A stretch of 64,000 nucleotides of DNA from Azospirillum brasilense (lineage in GTDB: Bacteria; Pseudomonadota; Alphaproteobacteria; Azospirillales; Azospirillaceae): assembly GCF_007827815.1 (NCBI RefSeq), contig NZ_VITH01000006.1, positions 62,001 through 126,000 on the forward strand. Reading direction: 5' to 3'. Positions 54,181-64,000 of this stretch are shown here, one piece after another (positions within the stretch are counted from its first letter, which is position 1; the number at the start of each line of letters is the position of its first letter). The notes under the pieces are model-generated. The model did not search any database and had not been told where the DNA came from. It was given only the letters and a program-made list of their open reading frames with translations. The position numbers were made by a program, and so were the translations under genes.

Positions 54181-55550
54181 GAGCCACGCTGTGCAAGAGG
54201 GCTGGGAAAATCGGTGATCTCGCTGGGCCGTCGCCGGTGCCAGCCGGTCCGCGCCTGCAGCGCGGCGGCCAGCGCCAGCAGCGCGCCGTCCGTCCCGGGA
54301 CGGCCGACGATCTGGAGCGCCACCGGCATCCGGCGGTCATCGAGGCCGACCGGGACGGCGACCGCCGGCAGGCCGAGGGCGTTGACGAAGCGGGTGTAGG
54401 CGCTGAGCCGGTAGAGCGTCGCCGCGCGGAAGTCCGGGGAGGCCGGGTCGGCCACGGCGACCGGCGGCGTGCGGATCGGCATGACCGGCAGCAGCAGGGC
54501 GCCGACGCCTCCGAACAGGCTGTCCAGGATGGGCGCAGTGGCGCCGGACAGCGCCGCCTTCGCCGCCGCGAGACGGTCGGCCGCGATGTCCAGGCCCTTG
54601 GCGAGCCGCCGGGCGAGGGTCGGGTCCCGAGCGGCGAGGGCGCGCCCGCCATGCTGGGCCGCCGCCTCGGCCTGGAGAATGAGGAAGAGCGGGTCGGACA
54701 GCGCCTCGATGGTGGGCAGGCCCGACCGTTGCTCCAGGGAGACGCCGCAGGCGGCGATGGCCTCCGCGCCGTCGCGGCAAGCCGCCTGGATCGGCGCTTC
54801 GGACGCCTCGACCGCGTCGGACAGGAGGGCGACGCGGGCCGGCGGTTCGGATGGGAACCCCATATCCGTCGCCAGAACGGGCGCCAGGAGTTGGATGTCG
54901 CGCGCGCTGCGCGCCAGAATTCCGATGGTGTCGAGGCTGGGGGCCAGCGCCATTGCCCCGGCGACCGGCACCGCGCCGAAGGTCGGCTTCCAGGCGGTGA
55001 CTCCGCAGGCCTGCGCCGGGATGCGCAGCGACCCGGCGGTGTCCGATCCCAGAGCGGCGAACACCGCCCCGGCCGCCACCGCGACCGCCGACCCGGCGGA
55101 GGAGCCGCCGGGGACGATCTCGCGGTTCCAGGGGTTGAGCGCCTTGCCCACGCCGGACGGCTCGTAGGCCAGCGCCGTCATGGTGGTGAAGCCGACCCGC
55201 CGCGCCCCGGCCCCGTCGAGCCGTTCCAGCACCGCCGCCGCACGCTCCGGTGCCGGGCCGGTGGTGCCTGCCGCCACGCCGGCAAGGCCGCAGCCGGGCG
55301 ACCGTCCGACGCTGTCGAACATATCCTTGGCGGCGTAGGGCAGCCCGGCCAGCGGGCCGGCGGCGTCCGCATCGGCGGTGCCGATCTCGACGAAGCAGCC
55401 GAAGCGGGCTTGAACCGCTGGCGCCCAGGCCGCACAGGCCGCGGCGGCGTCCGCGCGGTCCGCCGGGGGGAGCCCGCTCCAATCCGCGAAACCGGGACCG
55501 GCCCCGCGGGGGACGTCAGGAACATCGGGGTTCTGGCTGGTCCAGGACAT
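54177..55550 (-). CDS. Amidase-signature-family amidase
   Basis: This ~457-residue protein has the Ser-cisSer-Lys triad: K75 (PYAAKD), cis-Ser S151 (VPGGSSAGSA) and nucleophile S174 (GSDTAGSLRIPA). I chose ATG 55550 with a GAGGGAG ribosome site; an in-frame start at 55595 is possible. It hydrolyses an amide to acid plus ammonia or an amine, in the cytosol. It is the first catalytic gene after the LysR regulator, in a long operon with CoA activation and uptake. GatA is unlikely without gatB and gatC. Confidence 0.9.
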   Translation of the reverse strand: MSWTSQNPDVPDVPRGAGPGFADWSGLPPADRADAAAACAAWAPAVQARFGCFVEIGTADADAAGPLAGLPYAAKDMFDSVGRSPGCGLAGVAAGTTGPAPERAAAVLERLDGAGARRVGFTTMTALAYEPSGVGKALNPWNREIVPGGSSAGSAVAVAAGAVFAALGSDTAGSLRIPAQACGVTAWKPTFGAVPVAGAMALAPSLDTIGILARSARDIQLLAPVLATDMGFPSEPPARVALLSDAVEASEAPIQAACRDGAEAIAACGVSLEQRSGLPTIEALSDPLFLILQAEAAAQHGGRALAARDPTLARRLAKGLDIAADRLAAAKAALSGATAPILDSLFGGVGALLLPVMPIRTPPVAVADPASPDFRAATLYRLSAYTRFVNALGLPAVAVPVGLDDRRMPVALQIVGRPGTDGALLALAAALQARTGWHRRRPSEITDFPSPLAQRGS

Positions 55551-55645
55551 TCGGCCCACTCCCTCATCGCCGGACCTGATGATGAGGGGCTGCACAGTTG
55601 CCTAGAAGAACAATTGCGACACACCTGATTTCGAATTTCTCGAAA

Positions 55646-56557
55646 TCACGGCTTCGGCACCGCCTGCTCCCGCAGAAAATCCAGAAGCCGCTGGCTGGGC
55701 GCGTCCAGCGCGTCCGGTGAACGAACGCAAATCTCGAAGCTGCGTTCCGCCCAGTCCTCGTCGAGGGCGACCAGTTCCACGCCGAGCGCGGTCGAGAGGG
55801 GCTGGACGGCGCGCTTCGGCAGAACGCCGACGCCCAGCCCCAGGCTGATCATCTGGCACATCACCTCGAAGCTGCGGACCTGGACGCGCACCTTGATGAA
55901 GCGGCCCTCCGCCCGTGCCCGCTCGGCGAGCAGCCCGTGCACGGCGGTGCCGCCCTCCAGCGCCACATGCTCCTCGTCGAGAAGCTCGGCGAAGCGCAGG
56001 CTGGGCCGGTCGGCCAGCCGGTGCCCGCGCGGCAGCGCCACCCACAGCCGGTCCTTGGCGTAGGGGTAGCGGACCAGCCCCTCCGTCCCACGGCCGCCGA
56101 CGATGACCCCTATGTCGGCCTTCTTGCGGTAGAGCGCGTCCAGCGTGTCGGCGCTGGGGCGCTCCTCCAGCTCCAGCTTGATGCCGGGATTCTCGGCGGC
56201 GAAGCGCGAGAGGTCGGCGGCGAGGCATTCCACCAGCGCCGAGGACGACGCGTAGACCCGCACATGGCCGCGCACGCCGGACCGGTATTCGGCGAGCATC
56301 GCCTCCAGCTGCGCCCCCAGATACACCATGTCATGGGCGTAGCGCAGCACGAGCAGCCCGGCCGGGGTCGGCTCGATGCCGTGCGGGCGCCGCTTCAGCA
56401 GCGGCATGCCGGCGTCGTGCTCCAGCAGCCGGATGCGCCGGCTGGCCGCGGACACCGCGAGATTCAGGGCCTCGCTGGCGCGGCTCAGGCTTTTCAGCTC
56501 GCAGGCTTTCACGAACAGCCGAAGCGTCGCCAAGTCATGGTGAAGCACGGTCCACAC
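55646..56557 (-). CDS. LysR-family transcriptional regulator
   Basis: This 303-residue regulator has an N-terminal winged helix (LRLFVKACELKSLSRASEALNLAVSAASRRIRLLEHDAGMPLLKRRPHGIEPT) and a type-2 binding-protein-like ligand domain. It starts with GTG preceded by GGATAGGGT. Unusually for LysR, it is not divergent but lies on the same strand upstream of the amidase operon with a ~95-base gap, so it may be co-transcribed or activate from that gap. The ligand is probably the pathway substrate. Confidence 0.9.
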   Translation of the reverse strand: MWTVLHHDLATLRLFVKACELKSLSRASEALNLAVSAASRRIRLLEHDAGMPLLKRRPHGIEPTPAGLLVLRYAHDMVYLGAQLEAMLAEYRSGVRGHVRVYASSSALVECLAADLSRFAAENPGIKLELEERPSADTLDALYRKKADIGVIVGGRGTEGLVRYPYAKDRLWVALPRGHRLADRPSLRFAELLDEEHVALEGGTAVHGLLAERARAEGRFIKVRVQVRSFEVMCQMISLGLGVGVLPKRAVQPLSTALGVELVALDEDWAERSFEICVRSPDALDAPSQRLLDFLREQAVPKP

Positions 56558-56651
56558 ACCCTATCCGCTATCCGCCGGTCCTCCCAGAGTGCCATTACCG
56601 GCGCGGGCGGGCGAGTGTGATGACAGGGGGACGGGACTCAGGGTTCCCGGA

Positions 56652-57434
56652 TCACAGGGACAGGTCGAGCACCCGTCCCTCGAACACGCGGTCGCGCGAC
56701 CCTTCCAGATGCCGGCGCATGCGCGCCCGCGCGGTGTCGGCGTCGCGGCTGCGGATGGCTTCGAAGATGCCCCGGTGCTCCTCCAGAACGTGGGACAGCC
56801 CGCCGCTCGGCCCCAGCAGCGACGAGCCGTGGAACTTCATGCCGACGGCGATGTGGTCCTTCAGCGCCTGCATCGACGACGCGTAATAGTGGTTGTTCGC
56901 GGCGTCCGCGATGGCGGCGTGGAAGGCGAAGTCCGCGTCGTCCCGGTGCCGGTGGGCGCGCGTCGCGTCGGCCATCAGGTCGAGCGCCGAGACGATGTTC
57001 GACAGCGCCGCGTCGTTCCAGCGCAGGGCGGCGTGGTAGGCGTGGTCCGGCTCGATGGTCAGGCGGAATTCGTAGCAGCGCTGGATGTCGGCGATGGTCT
57101 CCACCGGCGCGTAGCCGAGCAGCGGCCGGCTTTCCTCCACCGTCGCCCGCACGAAGCTGCCGGCCCCCTGGCGCGAGTAGATCATCCCCTCGTCGCGCAG
57201 CCGGCGCAGCGCCTCGCGCACGATGGGGCGCGACACCTGGAAGCGCGTGGCGAGCTCGTTCTCCCCCGGCAGCCGCTCGTTCGGCTGGTAGTCGCCGGCG
57301 CTGATCTGGGTCAGCAGAAGCTGATAGACGCGCTGGACGAGAGGCGTGTGGCGCCCCCGCGCCGCGGCGTGGCCCTCGCCATCCCCGGGCATCGGCGACG
57401 CGCCGTCCTCCAGCCCCCGTTCGCGTGACTCCAT
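56652..57434 (-). CDS. GntR-family (FCD domain) transcriptional regulator
   Basis: This 260-residue regulator has a winged helix ([48 protein letters not shown] pattern) and an FCD ligand domain with DADFAFHAAI and EEHRGIFEAI. A ~28-residue N-terminal extension precedes it. The ATG has CAGGAGA. It is divergent from the DUF1537-kinase operon and most likely represses it in response to a sugar acid. A CAACATGTTG palindrome lies between them. Confidence 0.92.
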   Translation of the reverse strand: MESRERGLEDGASPMPGDGEGHAAARGRHTPLVQRVYQLLLTQISAGDYQPNERLPGENELATRFQVSRPIVREALRRLRDEGMIYSRQGAGSFVRATVEESRPLLGYAPVETIADIQRCYEFRLTIEPDHAYHAALRWNDAALSNIVSALDLMADATRAHRHRDDADFAFHAAIADAANNHYYASSMQALKDHIAVGMKFHGSSLLGPSGGLSHVLEEHRGIFEAIRSRDADTARARMRRHLEGSRDRVFEGRVLDLSL

Positions 57435-57524
57435 ACGGTTTTCTCCTGCGGCATCCTGTCAACTTGTAAAGATGTAAACCCATTCGGACGGGTGGTTCAA
57501 GCGAAAAACCAGCAATCAACATTA

Positions 57525-57534
57525 CAACATGTTG
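57525..57534. promoter_or_regulatory. CAACATGTTG palindrome, probable GntR operator
   Basis: A perfect 10-bp palindrome 58 bases before the sugar-acid kinase start. A related inverted copy, TGTCAACTTGTAA, lies about 70 bases away towards the GntR gene. The region is AT-richer than its surroundings and serves both divergent promoters. Confidence 0.6.
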
Positions 57535-57591
57535 ACAGGTAGTTTGTTGTGTGTCTCAATGATCCCGCCTTGAACAACGGGTCGGAACGTC

Positions 57592-58781
57592 ATGCCGCCG
57601 CTTCACCTGATCGCCGACGACCTGACCGGCGCGCTGGACAGCGCGGCGGCCTTCGCCGGCCCGGCCGGGCCGGTCGCGGTCCACTGGGAGGGCGTTCCCG
57701 CCGGTCTGGCGGCGGGCGCCTCGGTGGCGCTCGACACCGGCACGCGGGACATCGGCGACGCGGCGGCGGCGCGGCGGCGGGTGGCGGCTCTGGCGACCCG
57801 CCTTCCGGGCGGCGCGGCGCTGCGCTTCGCCAAGCTGGACAGTTTGCTGCGCGGCCATGGCGCGGCGGAGATCGCCGCCTGGATGGCGGTGGACCGTCCG
57901 GACCATTGCATCGTCGCCCCGGCCTTTCCCTTCCAGGGGCGGGTGACGCGCGGCGGCCGCCAGCAGGTCCGCCAGCACGTCACGGGCGCGGACGGCTGGA
58001 CGCCTGTCGCCACCGATCTGGTCATGGCCCTTGAATCGGAGGGCGAGCGGGTGCGGCTGTGCCGTCCCGGCGACGCGGTGCCCCCCGGCGTCAGCCTGTG
58101 GGACGCCGAGACCGACGCCGACCTCGCCGCCATCGCGGCCACCGGGCTGGCCCTGCCCGGACGGGTGCTGTGGTGCGGCAGCGGCGGCTTGGCGGCGGCC
58201 CTGGCGGCGGTGATGGAAACCGGTCGCGGACCGGCGCCGTCGCCCAATCCCTTGCCCCGGCCGCTGTTGGGACTGTTCGGCACCGACCACCCGGTGACGA
58301 TGGTCCAGCTCGACGCCTGCGGCGGCGACGTTCTGGTCCTGCCGGATGGCGGGACCGCCTCCGCGGCGCGCGTGGCCGCGCGTCTGGCGGAGCGCGGCGC
58401 CGCGCTGGTCCGCCTCGGCCTGCCCGACGGGCTGGCGCGCGACGCGGCGGCCGAGCGCATCGGGCGGGAGCTCGGCGCGCTGGCCCGCCGCCTCGTCCCG
58501 CCGGCGACCCTGCTGGTGTCGGGCGGCGAGACGCTGCGCGCGCTCTGCCAAGCGCTCGGCGCCGGTCGCCTCGACCTTGACGGCGCCCTTCTGCCCGGCG
58601 TGCCCTGCTCGACCCTGCGCGGCGGCGCTTGGGACGGGGTGCGCGTCGTCTCCAAATCGGGCGCCTTCGGCGACCCCCATCTTTTGCGCCGGCTGATCCG
58701 CGGGGACTCCCCCGACGCGGACCGGGCGGCCTCGGAACCAACGCGCCAGGGCACGCCCTGGCCGCATCGAGGAGAACGAGC

Positions 58782-58785
<4 letters not shown>
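57592..58785 (+). CDS. DUF1537 four-carbon acid-sugar kinase (DtnK/LtnK/OtnK-like)
   Basis: This 397-residue kinase phosphorylates sugar acids such as D-threonate or erythronate. The N-terminal domain has the family motif LIADDLTGALDSAAAFAG and a KLDS segment (FAKLDSLLRG). The C-terminal nucleotide-binding domain has LLVSGGETLRALCQALG and SKSGAFGDPHLLRRL. It overlaps the pdxA2-like gene by 4 bases. DUF1537-PdxA2 pairs are known from D-threonate breakdown to dihydroxyacetone phosphate and CO2. Confidence 0.9.
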
Positions 58786-59810
<1,025 letters not shown>

Positions 59811-59826
59811 GGAAGGAGCACCCGCC

Positions 59827-60981
59827 ATGACGGAGTCCATCCACGCCACCCCGCCGGATATGTTCGCTCCCATCGAGCTTGTCCGGCCCCCGCGCGTCCT
59901 GTTCGGCGGCGGTCTCGTCGCCTCGGTCGGCGCCTGGGCGCGGGAGAACGGCATCGCCCGCACGCTGGTGGCGGCCGACGCCTTCAACGCCGCCCGCGTC
60001 GGGTTGCTCGACCTGCCGGGCGCGGTGACGGTCTTCGACCGCGTGCAGCCGGAGCCCGACACCGCCAACCTCGACGACCTGCTGGCCGTGGCCGAGGCGG
60101 CGGAACCGCAGCTCGTCGTCGGCTTCGGCGGCGGCAGCGCCATGGATCTGGCCAAGCTGGCGGCGGTGCTGCCGGGCAGCGGCCAGACCCTCGCCGACGT
60201 CGCCGGGGCGGAACGGGTCCGCGCCAAGCGCGCTGCCCTTGCCCAGGTGCCGACCACCGCCGGCACCGGCAGCGAGGCCGGCACACGCGCCCTGGTCACC
60301 GACCCGGCCACCGCCAGCAAGATCGCCGTGCAGAGCCTGCACATGCTGGCCGATCTGGCGGTGGTCGATCCCGACCTGACGATGACCGTGCCGCGGGCGG
60401 TGACCGCTGCCACCGGTGTGGACGCGCTGGCCCACTGCGTCGAGGCCTACACCAACCGCAAGGCCCATCCGGCCATCGACCTCTACGCGCTGGCGGGCAT
60501 CCGGCTGATCGGGCGCTGGCTGCCGCGCGCCGTCGCCGACGGGTCCGACCGCGAGGCGCGGGCCGGTCTGGCCCTGGCCTCGCTCTATGGCGGCTTCTGC
60601 CTGGGGCCGGTCAACACGGCGGCAGGCCACGCCGTCGCCTACCCGCTGGGCACCCGCCACCATGTCCCGCACGGCGCGGCCAACGCCCTGGTCTTCCCGC
60701 ACGTCCTGGCCTTCAACGCCCCGGCGGTGCCGGAGAAGACGGCGGGTGTGCTGGCGGCGCTGGGGCTGAAGCCGGTCAGCGAGCCGGCGGCGGTCCTCCA
60801 GGCGACCCACGGCTGGTGCCTGTCGCTCGGCTGCACCATGTCGCTCTCCGACCTCGGCGTGCCGGAGGACGATCTGCCGCGCATGGCCGAGGAGGCGCAC
60901 GCCATCCGCCGCCTGCTGGACAACAACCCGCGCCCGGTCGGGCGTGACGACATATTGGCGATGTACCGCGCCGCCTACTGA
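59827..60981 (+). CDS. Iron-containing alcohol dehydrogenase
   Basis: This 384-residue group III dehydrogenase has a nucleotide motif GFGGGSAMDLAKLAA, PTTAGTGSEAGTRALVT and the metal ligands DALAHCVEAY, GHAVAYPLG and HHVPHGAANALV. It may oxidise or reduce a sugar-acid intermediate or semialdehyde made by the neighbouring enzymes. The ribosome site GAGGAAGGAG precedes the ATG. Its stop lies inside a triple tandem repeat. Confidence 0.9.
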   Translation: MTESIHATPPDMFAPIELVRPPRVLFGGGLVASVGAWARENGIARTLVAADAFNAARVGLLDLPGAVTVFDRVQPEPDTANLDDLLAVAEAAEPQLVVGFGGGSAMDLAKLAAVLPGSGQTLADVAGAERVRAKRAALAQVPTTAGTGSEAGTRALVTDPATASKIAVQSLHMLADLAVVDPDLTMTVPRAVTAATGVDALAHCVEAYTNRKAHPAIDLYALAGIRLIGRWLPRAVADGSDREARAGLALASLYGGFCLGPVNTAAGHAVAYPLGTRHHVPHGAANALVFPHVLAFNAPAVPEKTAGVLAALGLKPVSEPAAVLQATHGWCLSLGCTMSLSDLGVPEDDLPRMAEEAHAIRRLLDNNPRPVGRDDILAMYRAAY

Positions 60982-61012
60982 TGGCCGCCTATTGACGGCC
61001 GCCTACTGACGA
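60971..61012 (+). repeat. Triple 14-bp tandem repeat over the dehydrogenase stop codon
   Basis: Three near-identical 14-base units begin at 60971, 60985 and 60999 (consensus CCGCCTACTGACGG). Each contains TGA. As 14 is not a multiple of three, the three TGAs fall in all three forward frames. Confidence 0.9.
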
Positions 61013-61074
61013 TGGTCCGGACCGAAGCCGGACCCCCTAAGAAAAGCCCCCAGGAAACGCCCAAGGTAGATGCG

Positions 61075-61977
61075 ATGAGCAAGATCACAGGACCCTTCGT
61101 CGCCGTCGTCACCCCCTTCGACGCGGAAGAGCGGATGAACGAGGCGGCGCTGCGCCGGCAGGTGGCGCGGCAGGCGGCGGCCGGCAACGGCGTCTTCTGC
61201 GCGGGCACCAACGGCGAGTTCTACGCGCTCTCCGTCGACGAGAAGCGCCGCGCCGCCGAACTGTGCGTGGAGGCCGCCGACGGCCGCGTGCCGGTGCTGG
61301 CCCACATCGGCGAGATCTCCACCCACCAGACCATCGCGCTCGGCCGCGAGATCGCCCGGCTGGGCGTCAAGGCGGTGTCGGCGATCACGCCGTCCTTCAT
61401 CGCCTGCTCGCAGGAGGAGCTGGTCGGCTATTACCGCCGGGTGGCGGACGCGCTGACCGTGCCGCTTTACCTCTACAACATCCCGGCGCGCACCGGGAAC
61501 ACGCTGACCCCGGAGGCCGCCCGCACCCTGGCCGACCACCCCAACATCGTCGGCATCAAGGACAGCGCCGGCTCGCAGGACAGCCTGGACGGCTTCCTCG
61601 CCGTGGCCCGCGAGCGTGACGATTTCGACGTGATGGTCGGCCCGGACTCGCTGATCCTGCACGGGCTGCGCAACGGCGCCGCCGGCTGCGTCTCCGGCCT
61701 CGGCAACGTCGCGCCGCTGACGCTCAACCGCATCTGGACCGCCTTCATGGCGGGCGAGAACGAGGCCGCCGAGGCCGCCCAGGCCCATTTCGGCCAGCTC
61801 CGCAAGGAGCTCTACGCGCTGGGCTTCCCGCCCTCCATGGTCAAGCGGGCGCTGTGCCACGCGATGCCGGAGGTCGGCCACAGCCGCGGCCCGGTGCTGA
61901 TCGACGGGGAGGCCGACCGCGCCATCGCCACCCTGGCCGCCCGCTACGCCGAGGCCGCCGACGGTTCGCAGGAGTGA
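61075..61977 (+). CDS. DapA/NanA-family (dihydrodipicolinate synthase-like) class I aldolase
   Basis: This 300-residue TIM barrel has the family pattern FVAVVTPFDAEERMN, GTNGEFYALS, the catalytic Tyr in YNIPARTGN and the Schiff-base Lys in VGIKDSAGSQDSL. Sugar-acid context suggests a 2-keto-3-deoxy sugar acid or neuraminate-type aldolase/dehydratase, not lysine biosynthesis. ATG 61075 follows AAGGTAG. The sialidase-like gene follows after 5 bases. Confidence 0.9.
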   Translation: MSKITGPFVAVVTPFDAEERMNEAALRRQVARQAAAGNGVFCAGTNGEFYALSVDEKRRAAELCVEAADGRVPVLAHIGEISTHQTIALGREIARLGVKAVSAITPSFIACSQEELVGYYRRVADALTVPLYLYNIPARTGNTLTPEAARTLADHPNIVGIKDSAGSQDSLDGFLAVARERDDFDVMVGPDSLILHGLRNGAAGCVSGLGNVAPLTLNRIWTAFMAGENEAAEAAQAHFGQLRKELYALGFPPSMVKRALCHAMPEVGHSRGPVLIDGEADRAIATLAARYAEAADGSQE

Positions 61978-61982
61978 CGACC

Positions 61983-63233
61983 ATGACCACCGCATCCACC
62001 CTGTCCCAACAGGCCGCTCCGCCGCCAGCGCCGGAGCGCCGCGGCCCGCTGGTCCCGGCGGCCGGCGATCCCCGCCGCATCGACGCCTACCTGCCGTCGC
62101 CCTGCGTGCAGAACCACGCCGCCAATCTTGCGTTGCTGCCCGACGGCGACCTGCTGTGCGCCTGGTTCGGCGGCACGCAGGAGGGCATCCCCGACGTGTC
62201 CATCCACGTCGCCCGCCTCCCGGCCGGCGGCGACCGCTGGGAGGCGCCGGTCAAGCTGTCCGACGACCCCGCCCGGTCGGAGCAGAACCCGGTGCTGTTC
62301 CCGGCGCCCGACGGCACGCTGTGGCTGATGTACACCGCCCAGATCTCCGGCCACCAGGACACCGCCATCGTGCGCTGCCGCGTGTCGGCCGACCAGGGGC
62401 GGAGCTGGGGGCCGGTGCGCACCCTGTTCGAGACCGAGGGCCACACCGGCGTCTTCATCCGCCAGCCGGTGGTGGTGCTGGACAACGGCGACTGGCTGCT
62501 GCCGACCTTCCTGTGCCACGGCACGCCGGGCCGCGCCTGGGTGGGCGACCACGACACCAGCGCCGTGCGCATCTCCAGCGACGGCGGCCGGACCTGGACC
62601 GAGCATGCGGTCCCCGGCAGCACCGGCTGCGTCCACATGAACATCGTGCCGCTGGCGGACGGTCGGCTGGCCGCCTTCTACCGCAGCCGCTGGGCCGACC
62701 ATGTCTACCGCAGCCTGTCCACCGATGGTGGCCGGAGCTGGACCGCGCCGGAGCCGACGGAGCTGCCCAACAACAACTCCTCCATCCAGGTGACGGCCCT
62801 GGCCGACGGGCGGCTGGCCATCGTCTACAACCACGCCAGCGCCGCCGACGCGACCGGCCGCCGGCTGGGCCTGTACGACGACATTGAGGACTCAAGCGAG
62901 GCGGCGACCCCCGCCGCTCAACCGGCCGCCGAGCCCGCGGTTGAATCTCCGGCGGAGGGGCGGACGGCCTTCTGGGGGGCGCCGCGCGCGCCGCTGACCC
63001 TGGCGCTGTCCGCCGACGGCGGGGTGACCTGGCCGCTGCGCCGCGACCTGGAGGTCGGCGACGGCTATTGCATGACCAACAATTCGAAGGAGAAGCTGAA
63101 CCGGGAGTTCTCCTACCCGGCCATTCTCCAGACGCCGGACGGCCGGCTGCGCATCGCCTTCACCTATTTCCGGCAGGCGATCAAGTACACCGAACTGCCG
63201 ACCGATTGGGTCGAATCCGGCAGCGGGCGATAA
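61983..63233 (+). CDS. BNR/Asp-box sialidase-superfamily protein, predicted cytosolic
   Basis: This 416-residue beta-propeller protein has at least four Asp-box motifs: SADQGRSW, SSDGGRTW, STDGGRSW and SADGGVTW. The early segment VQNHAANLALLPDGDLLCAWFGG is shared by exo-alpha-sialidase-like proteins. A Pro/Ala/Glu-rich insert (about residues 300-325) interrupts it. There is no signal peptide, so it does not look like a secreted sialidase. Placed after a NanA-family aldolase, it may cleave or isomerise an imported sugar-acid conjugate. Confidence 0.85.
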   Translation: MTTASTLSQQAAPPPAPERRGPLVPAAGDPRRIDAYLPSPCVQNHAANLALLPDGDLLCAWFGGTQEGIPDVSIHVARLPAGGDRWEAPVKLSDDPARSEQNPVLFPAPDGTLWLMYTAQISGHQDTAIVRCRVSADQGRSWGPVRTLFETEGHTGVFIRQPVVVLDNGDWLLPTFLCHGTPGRAWVGDHDTSAVRISSDGGRTWTEHAVPGSTGCVHMNIVPLADGRLAAFYRSRWADHVYRSLSTDGGRSWTAPEPTELPNNNSSIQVTALADGRLAIVYNHASAADATGRRLGLYDDIEDSSEAATPAAQPAAEPAVESPAEGRTAFWGAPRAPLTLALSADGGVTWPLRRDLEVGDGYCMTNNSKEKLNREFSYPAILQTPDGRLRIAFTYFRQAIKYTELPTDWVESGSGR

Positions 63234-63246
63234 AGGGGAAGGAAGC

Positions 63247-64000
63247 ATGCCCATGAGAGCGACACAGATGGCGCCCATCGCCGGCCTGCGGCCGGTCGCA
63301 CCGACGCTGATCCAGATCCGCAACCTGAAGAAGACCTACGCCGCCGGCCGGGTCCAGGCGCTGTCGAACATCAACCTCGACATCGCCGACGGCGAGTTCG
63401 TCTGCGTCGTCGGCCCGTCGGGCTGCGGCAAGAGCACGCTGCTGCGCATCCTGGCCGGGCTCGACGATTACGACAGCGGCCAGGTGATGCTCGGCACCAA
63501 GACGGTCTCCGGCCCGTCGCGCGACGTCGGCGTGGTGTTCCAGCAGGCCAACCTGCTGCCCTGGCTGACGGTGCGCGAGAATGTGGCGCTGCCGCTGCGC
63601 GTCGGCGGCGGCCGGCCCGACGGGGCGGACGACGTGGACCGTCTGCTGGAGGTCGCTGGTCTGAAAGATTTCGGCGGCCGCTACCCCTACGAGCTGTCGG
63701 GCGGCATGCAGCAGCGCGCCGGCATCTGCCGCGCCCTGGTGCGCAACCCGCGCATCCTGCTGATGGACGAGCCGTTCGGCGCGCTGGACGCCCTGACCCG
63801 CGAGCGGATGAACCTGGAACTGCAGCGCATCTGGCAGAGCACCGGCAAGACGGTGATGCTGATCACCCACTCGATCTCCGAGGCGATCTTCCTCGCCGAC
63901 CGGGTGATCGTGATGTCCGCGCGCCCCGGCCGCGTTCTGCGCGAGCTGACCGTGGACATCCCGCGCCCGCGCAGCAACGACACCATCATCAGCCACCCGG
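63247..64000 (+). CDS. NitT/TauT-type ABC importer ATPase, partial at the right edge
   Basis: The first ~251 residues are present. Walker A is GPSGCGKST, Q-loop VFQQANLLPWLTV, signature LSGGMQQRAGICRA, Walker B ILLMDEPFGALD and H-loop ITHSISEA. The ATG at 63247 follows AAGGGGAAGGAAG, 13 bases after the sialidase-like stop. The frame stays open to the end of the window. Permease and binding-protein genes are expected just beyond, which would supply the sugar-acid pathway. Confidence 0.9.
   Translation, partial: MPMRATQMAPIAGLRPVAPTLIQIRNLKKTYAAGRVQALSNINLDIADGEFVCVVGPSGCGKSTLLRILAGLDDYDSGQVMLGTKTVSGPSRDVGVVFQQANLLPWLTVRENVALPLRVGGGRPDGADDVDRLLEVAGLKDFGGRYPYELSGGMQQRAGICRALVRNPRILLMDEPFGALDALTRERMNLELQRIWQSTGKTVMLITHSISEAIFLADRVIVMSARPGRVLRELTVDIPRPRSNDTIISHP

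Overview
The window looks like an accessory, catabolism-rich stretch of a high-GC alphaproteobacterium. Azospirillum or a close Rhodospirillales relative is my inference from the very high GC, the codon use and the density of ABC importers; no rRNA, tRNA or housekeeping marker is present to prove it. I see no insertion sequence, CRISPR array, integrase or phage structural gene. Very long antisense reading frames are common here and are GC artefacts.

Layout. (1) 1-1452: a partial CPBP-type membrane protease and its TetR regulator with a perfect 19-bp palindrome. (2) 1781-7854: a GlxA-type AraC regulator divergent from a polyamine/opine-type ABC importer (binding protein, ATPase, two permeases) and a proline-racemase-superfamily enzyme whose second catalytic cysteine is glycine. 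(3) 7983-16110: a GntR regulator with two identical TTGTATACAA sites. It stands opposite an operon of isocitrate-lyase-family lyase, LeuC/LeuD-like hydratase, NMT1/TauT-type importer and a second lyase, resembling a 2,3-dimethylmalate-type pathway. (4) 16324-21424: a small CMD-family protein, then an RND pump with its adaptor but no outer-membrane factor. (5) 21719-34433: a 1916-residue Ser/Thr kinase-ATPase-histidine kinase hybrid, then two convergent units sharing one strong terminator: FAD oxidoreductase plus acetoacetate-decarboxylase-like protein, facing FadL-like porin plus a paralogous FAD oxidoreductase.

(6) 34550-42447: eutC, eutB and an inositol-monophosphatase/HisN-like phosphatase, divergent from a 2-aminoethylphosphonate/sugar-phosphate-type ABC importer and a DeoR regulator. 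Read together these suggest uptake of a phosphorylated amino-alcohol such as phosphoethanolamine, dephosphorylation, then deamination by ethanolamine ammonia-lyase. (7) 42616-47694: a tail-anchored GH24 lysozyme and a 1360-residue protein made of two tandem TPR-glycosyltransferase modules. (8) 47735-56557: one long minus-strand operon (LysR, amidase, CoA-transferase, enoyl-CoA-hydratase-like, TauABC-type importer, NodB-fold hydrolase, SDR), probably for import and breakdown of an amide or cyclic amide. (9) 56652-64000: a GntR regulator divergent from a sugar-acid operon (DUF1537 kinase, PdxA2, Fe-alcohol dehydrogenase, DapA-family aldolase, BNR sialidase-like protein, ABC ATPase running off the window).

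The common theme is self-contained uptake-plus-catabolism modules, each with its own regulator. Three genes also carry short tandem duplications that repeat their stop codon. All functions are read from sequence motifs and gene order; none was checked by database search.
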